A stretch of 40,299 bases of DNA, taken from positions 1-40,299 of the forward strand of contig DJYJ01000060.1 of NCBI GenBank assembly GCA_002450075.1, written 5' to 3'. A program made the translations under genes and the position numbers. Each line of letters begins with the position of its first letter. The stretch's first letter is position 1. Origin of the DNA: Clostridiales bacterium UBA6981. GTDB lineage: Bacteria > Bacillota > Clostridia > Oscillospirales > Oscillospiraceae. Below, in pieces: positions 39,283 through 40,299 of the stretch. Below the pieces are notes generated by a model that did no database searches, was not told where the DNA came from, and worked only from the letters and a program-made list of their open reading frames with translations.

Positions 39283-40236
39283 ATGGCAAGATATTGTGAA
39301 TCCTGCGGCTCCGCGCTCAGTGACGGCAGCTTTTTCTGCCAGAACTGCGGCGCGCCCGTTCCGCAGAGCGGCGCCGCCGCCGAAGCCGCGCAGGCGCCCT
39401 ATGAGCGCCGCCGCGTCACCACGCCGCGCACGATCGCCGAGCTGGAGGCCTTCTGCGACCGGCACGAGCTGCCGCTCGCCAAAATGCGCTTTTTCATCGG
39501 GATGGACTACCCGGGGGCAAAGGCCTTCGGCATCTATCAGGACGGTGACGGCAGCTTCGTCGTCTATAAAAACAAGGCCGACGGCAGCCGCGCCGTGCGC
39601 TACCGCGGGCCGGACGAGGCCTTTGCCGTCAAGGAGATCTTTGACAAGCTCAAGGAGGAGGCCACGAACCAGCGCAGGCGCGTCGCCGCCGCGCGCACAC
39701 CGGGCTATGCCGCCAGCGAGGCGCAGACGCGCAACCCTTATAACAGCGCCGAGAGCTTCGGCGTGCAGCGCACAAAGAAGAAGCGGCACGTGATCCTCGG
39801 CGTGATCATTGCCGTCGCGGCTGCGATCACGATCGCCCGCTCGGCTGTGGCGCTCGCCGCGCGTCCGCACCATCCCCGTCCGGCGAACGGCTATTACCAT
39901 TACGGCGGGGACTATTATTACAGCCAGAACAGCAACTGGTATCTCTATGATGACGACGGCTGGTATCCGATCAGCGTGGCGGACGAGCTGCTCGACAATT
40001 CCGAGGACTATTACGCCTCGTATTCCTATTCCGACGGCTACGGCGTGTCGGACTTTGCCGAGAGCGACTATTATACCAGCTACAGCGATTACAGCAGCAG
40101 CTCGTCGTACGATGACGACTGGGACGACGATGACGATTGGGACTGGGACGACGATGATGACTGGGATTCCGGCAGCGACTGGGATTGGGACAGCGACTGG
40201 GACAGCGGCTCGACCGACTGGGACAGCGACTGGTGA
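39283..40236 (+). CDS. zinc-ribbon membrane protein with Asp/Trp-rich tail
   Basis: 317 residues. The N-terminus is a zinc ribbon (CESCG at Cys5/Cys8 and CQNCG at Cys19/Cys22). A soluble region of about 115 residues follows (RTIAELEAFCDRHELPLAKMRFFIGMDYPGAKAFGIYQDGDGSFVVYKNKADGSRAVRYRGPDEAFAVKEIFDKLKEE), with a basic stretch and then one membrane helix (about 169-192). The outside part has a Tyr/Gly-rich patch (YYHYGGDYYYSQNSNWYLYDDDGWYPI) and a Ser/Tyr linker, and ends in a 40-residue tail of alternating Asp and Trp (residues 276-317). Such zinc ribbons are common at the N-termini of Firmicute membrane proteins. Function unknown; the tail could bind cations or cell wall polymers. GGGAGGAG precedes the ATG. 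Confidence 0.85.
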   Translation: MARYCESCGSALSDGSFFCQNCGAPVPQSGAAAEAAQAPYERRRVTTPRTIAELEAFCDRHELPLAKMRFFIGMDYPGAKAFGIYQDGDGSFVVYKNKADGSRAVRYRGPDEAFAVKEIFDKLKEEATNQRRRVAAARTPGYAASEAQTRNPYNSAESFGVQRTKKKRHVILGVIIAVAAAITIARSAVALAARPHHPRPANGYYHYGGDYYYSQNSNWYLYDDDGWYPISVADELLDNSEDYYASYSYSDGYGVSDFAESDYYTSYSDYSSSSSYDDDWDDDDDWDWDDDDDWDSGSDWDWDSDWDSGSTDWDSDW

Positions 40237-40278
40237 AAACACCGGGGCGGAAGGCAAAGCCTTCCGCCCCGGTGTTTT
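40236..40278 (+). terminator. strong terminator
   Basis: 20-bp perfect arms from AAAACACCGGGG to CCCCGGTGTTTT with an AAA loop, beginning at the last base of the stop codon. Confidence 0.92.
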
Positions 40279-40299
40279 AGTTTCTAGGTAAACGCTGAT

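Overview
The window is GC-rich DNA from an endospore-forming Gram-positive anaerobe, most likely a gut-type Clostridia of the Oscillospiraceae/Ruminococcaceae kind. The evidence is a SpoIID-type protein and both dipicolinate synthase subunits (sporulation), an indolepyruvate:ferredoxin oxidoreductase (strict anaerobe metabolism), lipoproteins with Firmicute lipoboxes, strong GGAGG ribosome sites and near-consensus sigma-A promoters, most with 17-bp spacing. I see no rRNA, tRNA, CRISPR array, insertion sequence or phage gene.

Layout. 1-1.8 kb: a DUF4349 lipoprotein and a small membrane-anchored protein. 1.9-6.7 kb (minus strand): a MATE exporter, then an operon of a membrane-anchored clostripain-like (C11) protease and a PrsW-type intramembrane protease. 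6.9-11.5 kb: a DivIVA-like coiled-coil protein, an unusual phosphotyrosine phosphatase-barstar fusion, a Pro/Thr-repeat lipoprotein, a multipass membrane protein and a SpoIID-like protein. 11.5-14.1 kb (minus): thyA-folA-M29 aminopeptidase operon. 14.2-15.7 kb: dpaA-dpaB. 15.9-24.6 kb: a nucleoside salvage block with psuG, a BMP-family nucleoside ABC transporter (lipoprotein, ATPase, two permeases), deoD, and divergently udk-tdk. 24.6-26.3 kb: a membrane-anchored transglutaminase-like protein. 26.3-28.7 kb (minus): iorB-iorA, divergent from a DUF4230 protein and a membrane protein. 30.4-33.4 kb (minus): a TrpXYZ-type ABC transporter preceded by a complete leader-peptide attenuator. 33.5-38.4 kb (minus): an MMPL/RND exporter and a GLUG-repeat surface protein, divergent from a TetR regulator. 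39.3-40.2 kb: a zinc-ribbon membrane protein with an Asp/Trp-rich tail.

The most striking signal is upstream of the transporter lipoprotein at 33.2 kb. A promoter is followed by a 19-residue reading frame with a perfect Shine-Dalgarno site and seven Tyr/Phe codons (MKHVRFSFAYGYYRYFERK). An 11-bp perfect pairing links codons 6-9 to the segment just after the stop codon, that segment can instead pair with the left arm of an intrinsic terminator, and the terminator sits just before the transporter ribosome site. This is the architecture of ribosome-mediated attenuation, here predicted to sense charged tRNA-Tyr (and perhaps tRNA-Phe). It implies that the transporter imports tyrosine or an aromatic relative, which fits the nearby iorAB genes for aromatic 2-oxo acid oxidation.

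Other points worth attention are the phosphatase-barstar fusion, a hairpin-dense 190-bp element upstream of psuG that can fold as a four-way junction, palindromic operator candidates at iorA and tetR, and the overlapping gene pair MMPL-GLUG. Promoter, terminator and RNA-fold calls were read by eye and are predictions.
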